DNA from: Noviherbaspirillum_A sp047237965
Lineage (GTDB): Bacteria; Pseudomonadota; Gammaproteobacteria; Burkholderiales; Burkholderiaceae_D
DNA length: 64,000 nt
Direction: 5' to 3'
Assembly: GCF_047237965.1 (NCBI RefSeq)
Contig: NZ_JBDFLX010000005.1
Span: forward strand, 186,001-250,000
Part shown: positions 61,056 to 64,000 of the stretch, one piece after another
How the letters are laid out: every line of letters begins with the position of its first letter
Numbering within the stretch: the first letter of the stretch is position 1
Notes under the pieces: generated by a model
Databases searched by the model: none
What the model saw: the letters and a program-made list of their open reading frames with translations, nothing else
What the model was told of the DNA's origin: nothing
Position numbers and translations under genes: made by a program

Positions 61056-61561
61056 TTCGTCTCCTCCTCGTGTTTCTGCTGGTTCGCCAGGCGTTTCTTC
61101 AGATGCGGCAGCAGGCCGCCGTCTTCCACCATCGCCATCAAAAAGCCGGGAATCGGCTCGCACGCCAGCGCCAGGCCCTGCTGCGGCAGCAGGATGCGGC
61201 CCGCCACCGGGTCGACCTCGATCGTCGCGCCGTCGGGTATGCCGCCGGTATCGGGGCATACCAGCGCCATCAGCCCCAGGTTCAGTGCATTGCGGTAAAA
61301 GATGCCGCCGAAGGACTGTGCCACCACCGCGCGGATGCCGAGCGCCCTGAGCGCCTGCGGCGCCTGCTCGCGCGAGGAGCCGATGCCGAAATTGCGCCCG
61401 GCGACCAGGATGTCGCCCTCGCGCACGCCGCCGGCGAAGTCCGGCCGCACCGCTTCCAGGCAATGCGCGGCAAGCTGCGCGATCGGCAGCTTCATGTACT
61501 GGCCGGGCGCCATCACGTCGGTATCGACGCCATCGCCAAATTTCCAGACGCGCGCGCTCAT
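61052..61561 (-). CDS. Aconitase/IPMI-type small subunit (LeuD-like)
   Basis: The 169-residue swivel-domain subunit has MSARVWKFGDGVDTDVMAPGQYM at the start, GDILVAGRNFGIGSSREQAPQALRALGIRAVVAQSFGGIFYRNALNLGL (the characteristic GSSREQA loop) and GIPDGATIEVDP. The fragment pairs with the LeuC-like large subunit, with which it overlaps by 4 nt, to make an active [4Fe-4S] hydro-lyase. It is unlikely to serve leucine synthesis because the gene sits with a C-C lyase and a Bug receptor rather than with leuB. Its end overlaps the lyase gene by 4 nt. Confidence 0.88.
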   Translation of the reverse strand: MSARVWKFGDGVDTDVMAPGQYMKLPIAQLAAHCLEAVRPDFAGGVREGDILVAGRNFGIGSSREQAPQALRALGIRAVVAQSFGGIFYRNALNLGLMALVCPDTGGIPDGATIEVDPVAGRILLPQQGLALACEPIPGFLMAMVEDGGLLPHLKKRLANQQKHEEETK

Positions 61562-62844
61562 CGGCTTTCCTCCAGCAATGGCCGCGGGTCCGCGATGCGG
61601 CCCGCCACCGCCGACGCCGCCACCGTATAGGGCGAGGCCAGCCACACCCGGCTGCTGTCGGCGCCCATGCGGCCCCGAAAGTTGCGGGCGGTCGAGGAAA
61701 TCACGCGCTCGTTGTCGGCAAAGCGGAACTGGCCGTAGCCGGCGCAGGCGCCGCAGCCGATCGGCAGGATCTGCGCGCCGGCATCGGCCAACGCCTGCAG
61801 CGTTCCTTCCAACTGCGCCGCCTGCTGGTCGCGCAGCGAGGCGGGCGCCACCAGCAGCCGCTTGCCCGCCGCCACCTGGCGGCCGCGCAGGACGCGGGCG
61901 GCCATGCGCAGGTCGGCCAGCTTGGCGCCGGTGCAGGCGCCGATATAGGCGGTGTCGATCTCCTGGCCCGCGGCGCCGTCCACCGGCCCGGCATTGGCCG
62001 GGCTATGCGGCGCGGCCACCTGGGGCGCCAGCGTGGATGCGTCGAATGCATGGCGCGCCAGCAGCGGCGCGCCGGGGTCGGTACGCCAGTCGGCGAGGTC
62101 GGTCACGGCATCCGGCTGGCCCAATGCGCCGGCGGCCTGCAGCCAGCCGCGCGTGGTCGCATCCGGCGCCACCAGCCCGGCCTGCGCGCCCAGCTCCGCG
62201 GCCATGTTGGCCAGCGTCATCCGCTCCTGCATCTCCAGCGCGGCAACCGCCTCGCCGGCGAATTCGACCGCCTGGTACTGGCCGCCATCCATGCCCAGCC
62301 TGCCGCACAGGAACAGCATTGCGTCCTTCGCCGAGACGCCGTCGGGAAAGCGTCCCGTCCATTCGATCAGGATGGTGCCGGGCACCTTGAGCCAGATCTC
62401 GCCGGTCACCAGCACGCCCAGCATTTCGGTCGCGCCTATGCCGAACATGTAGGCGCCGAAGGCGCCGCCGGTGCTGGAGTGGCTGTCGCCGCCGACGATC
62501 AGCATGCCGGGCCGGACATGCCCGCGCTCCGGCAGCACCACGTGGCAGATGCCCTGTTCGTCATGGAAGTGGCGCAGGCCCTGCTGCCGCACCCAGTCGC
62601 GGGTGAAGCGCAGGATCTGCTGCGAGTCGGGATCCTCGGCCGGCACGTAATGGTCGGTGACGATCACGTAGCGTTCTGGATCCCATACCTTCGCGCCCAG
62701 GGCATCGAGCATGGGCGCCACGCGGCGCGGGCCGGAGGAGTCATGCGACATCGCCAGGTCCACCCTGCAGGTCACGATCTCGCCCGGCTGCACCGACTCC
62801 CTGCCGGCGGCGCGCGCGATGATTTTCTGCGCAAGCGTCTTCAT
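61558..62844 (-). CDS. Aconitase/IPMI-type large subunit (LeuC-like, [4Fe-4S])
   Basis: The 428-residue protein is an aconitase-superfamily large subunit with AMSHDSSGPRRVAPML, VIVTDHYVPAEDPDSQ, GHVRPGMLIVGGDSHSSTGGAFGAYMFGIGATEM and the three cluster cysteines Cys304 (IGACTGAK), Cys364 and Cys367 (IGCGACAGY). It would hydrate or dehydrate a branched hydroxyacid with the LeuD-like subunit encoded next to it. The Bug receptor gene ends 5 nt upstream of its start. The set lacks leuA/leuB, which argues for a catabolic role such as 2,3-dimethylmalate or another methylated malate. Confidence 0.88.
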   Translation of the reverse strand: MKTLAQKIIARAAGRESVQPGEIVTCRVDLAMSHDSSGPRRVAPMLDALGAKVWDPERYVIVTDHYVPAEDPDSQQILRFTRDWVRQQGLRHFHDEQGICHVVLPERGHVRPGMLIVGGDSHSSTGGAFGAYMFGIGATEMLGVLVTGEIWLKVPGTILIEWTGRFPDGVSAKDAMLFLCGRLGMDGGQYQAVEFAGEAVAALEMQERMTLANMAAELGAQAGLVAPDATTRGWLQAAGALGQPDAVTDLADWRTDPGAPLLARHAFDASTLAPQVAAPHSPANAGPVDGAAGQEIDTAYIGACTGAKLADLRMAARVLRGRQVAAGKRLLVAPASLRDQQAAQLEGTLQALADAGAQILPIGCGACAGYGQFRFADNERVISSTARNFRGRMGADSSRVWLASPYTVAASAVAGRIADPRPLLEESR

Positions 62845-62849
62845 CGGCG

Positions 62850-63827
62850 TTACTCCGCCACGGCGCCGGAAAACTTCACGACCTTGGCCCAGTGCTGTAC
62901 GTCGCGCGCGACGAACTCGCTGAACTGCTGCGGCGGCATCGCGCTCGGGGTGCCGCCGTCGGTTTCCAGCTTCTTCACGAAGGACGGGTCCTCGATCGCC
63001 TTCTTCGCGGCTTCGTACAGACGCTGCGTCACCTCGGCCGGCATTTTCGCCGGGCCGAACAGGCCAAACCAGGCATTGGACTCGAAGCCCTTTACCGTCT
63101 TGCCGATCGGCGGCACGTTGGGGAACTGCGGCATCGGGGCGGCGCTGGTCACGCCCAGCAGCTTGATCTTGCCGCTCTGGACATGCGGCAGCACATTGAG
63201 CGCACTGGCGAACATCAGTTCGACATGGCCGGCCAGCACGTCGGTGATGGCCGGGTTGGTGCCCTTGTAGGCGACATTGACGATATTGACGCCGGTCATC
63301 ATCTTCAGCTGTTCGCCCGCCAGGTGCAGCGAGGAGCCGCTGCCGCCAATGGCGAAATTGAGCGCGCCCGGGTTCTTCTTCGCATAATCGAGCAGTTCGG
63401 CCAGCGTGTTGGCCGGCAGGTTCTGGTTCGCGATCAGCACGCTGGGCACGGTGGCGACCATGGTGATCGGCGTGAAATCCTTGACCGGGTCGAACGGCAG
63501 CTTCGGGTACAGCGAGGCATTGATGGTGTGGCTGGTGAAGCTCATCAGGATGGTCTCGCCGTTGGGCGCGCTCCTGGCGACCGCCTCGGCGGCGATGTTG
63601 CCGCCGGCGCCGCCGCGGTTTTCGACGATGACCGGGCGCTTCAGGCTGACTTCCATGCCGCGGCCAACGGCGCGAGCGAGGGTGTCGGTGGTGCCGCCGG
63701 CCGGCGCGCCGACGACGATCTTGATCGGCCGGGAATTGTCCTGGGCCAGTGCGGGCGCGGCGGTCAGGCCAAGCGCGGCCGCCAGGGTCGCCGCGACGCG
63801 GCCGATGCGGGTTGGAATGGTGTGCAT
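62850..63827 (-). CDS. Tripartite tricarboxylate transporter (Bug/TctC) substrate-binding protein
   Basis: The 325-residue receptor has a leader (residues 1-28, ending APALAQ) and the Bug motifs RPIKIVVGAPAGGTTDTLARAVG, RPVIVENRGGAGGNIAAEAVA, APNGETILMSFTS, GSSLHLAGEQL, YKGTNPAITDVLAGHVELMF and a late FEMN-free FESNAWFGLFGP. It comes directly before the aconitase-like/lyase genes, so it probably binds their substrate, a methyl-branched hydroxy di- or tricarboxylate being a reasonable guess. No TctAB genes are near. AAGGAGA precedes the start ATG. Confidence 0.92.
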   Translation of the reverse strand: MHTIPTRIGRVAATLAAALGLTAAPALAQDNSRPIKIVVGAPAGGTTDTLARAVGRGMEVSLKRPVIVENRGGAGGNIAAEAVARSAPNGETILMSFTSHTINASLYPKLPFDPVKDFTPITMVATVPSVLIANQNLPANTLAELLDYAKKNPGALNFAIGGSGSSLHLAGEQLKMMTGVNIVNVAYKGTNPAITDVLAGHVELMFASALNVLPHVQSGKIKLLGVTSAAPMPQFPNVPPIGKTVKGFESNAWFGLFGPAKMPAEVTQRLYEAAKKAIEDPSFVKKLETDGGTPSAMPPQQFSEFVARDVQHWAKVVKFSGAVAE

Positions 63828-63914
63828 CTGTGTCTCCTTGATGTTCGGTTCATGATGATTGCCGCCCGGTCTGTGCCGGCCTGGCTGCTCCCGTGTCGCA
63901 CGCGGCGCCTTTGC

Positions 63915-64000
63915 TCAGGGCCGCGCCGCCTCGTCCTTCTGCACCCAGACGCGCGCTTCCTCGTCGCCGCCGCGCCAGAGGTCCATCCGGTATTCGTAGC
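63915..64000 (-). CDS. 3' end of an unidentified gene (cut by window edge)
   Basis: Reading leftwards from the window end, an open frame ends at a stop at 63915-63917. The last residues are YEYRMDLWRGGDEEARVWVQK followed by DEAARP. Codon choice is chromosomal. The frame is 88 nt upstream of the Bug gene in the same direction and is probably part of that operon. The fragment is too short for a family call. Confidence 0.5.
   Translation of the reverse strand, partial: YEYRMDLWRGGDEEARVWVQKDEAARP

Noticed and set aside
61052..62844. Assigning leuC and leuD (leucine biosynthesis)
   Set aside because: The pair sits with a C-C lyase and a Bug receptor and without leuA or leuB, so the leucine role is unlikely; only the family name is used.
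1..64000. CRISPR arrays, rRNA, tRNA or insertion sequences
   Set aside because: I found no regularly spaced direct repeats of CRISPR size, no tRNA/rRNA signatures and no transposase or integrase motifs in the translations.

Overview
The window looks like chromosome from a high-GC betaproteobacterium of the order Burkholderiales, probably Oxalobacteraceae (Herbaspirillum/Noviherbaspirillum/Massilia-like). The reasons are four Bug-type (TctC-like) solute receptors, a DUF4148 protein (a family largely confined to Burkholderiales), the codon bias, and a Burkholderiales-type intergenic inverted repeat near 59.9 kb. The family assignment is inference; no rRNA or tRNA gene is present to anchor it.

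Layout. (1) 1-12.9 kb, all on the minus strand: a cobalamin uptake and late-synthesis supercluster. cobT-cobS-cobC comes first behind a sigma70-like promoter. Then an AdoCbl riboswitch with its own promoter precedes btuB-btuC-btuD-cobO-cobB-cobU-cbiB-cobD, two BtuF-like proteins and cobQ, which is cut by the window edge. Most of these genes overlap by ATGA. (2) 13.2-17.2 kb: an epoxide-hydrolase-like enzyme, a divergent Bug receptor/LysR pair, a Pro-rich exported protein and a small lipoprotein. (3) 17.4-37.6 kb: an island of visibly lower GC. It holds an 11-gene Wzx/Wzy-type exopolysaccharide (EPS) cluster on the minus strand: priming transferase, Wzz/EpsF, EpsG-like ATPase, MurJ-like flippase, Wzy, three GT4 enzymes, a GH39/PslG-like hydrolase, a secreted galactose-oxidase-like copper radical enzyme and a WbqC-family protein. 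Divergent from it are a 59-residue VPEID-CTERM protein and its exosortase E/CPBP-protease fusion. An orphan HigA-like HTH protein and about 1.1 kb of AT-rich non-coding DNA follow. (4) 37.7-50.3 kb: a chemoreceptor with almost no periplasmic domain; a Bug/Gfo-Idh-MocA/DUF993/TIM-barrel catabolic operon with a TetR regulator; a Na+/H+ antiporter-HPP-DUF1622 operon; an FMN-binding protein; a NIPSNAP protein; a Bug receptor and an AraC regulator. (5) 50.5-58.9 kb: a CusCBA-type metal efflux operon followed by its two-component system, with a previously uncalled Met-rich 59-residue membrane protein upstream. (6) 59-64 kb: DUF4148, repeat DNA, and an overlapping aconitase-like (LeuC/LeuD)-isocitrate-lyase-like trio with a Bug receptor.

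The most interesting system is the exosortase E/VPEID-CTERM pair placed divergently against a complete EPS locus. The substrate is so short that, after signal-peptide cleavage and sorting, only about a dozen residues would remain. Together with the secreted copper-radical oxidase and glycoside hydrolase this suggests an extracellular-matrix assembly or surface-anchoring system. That joint function is inference; the individual family assignments rest on motifs visible in the translations.
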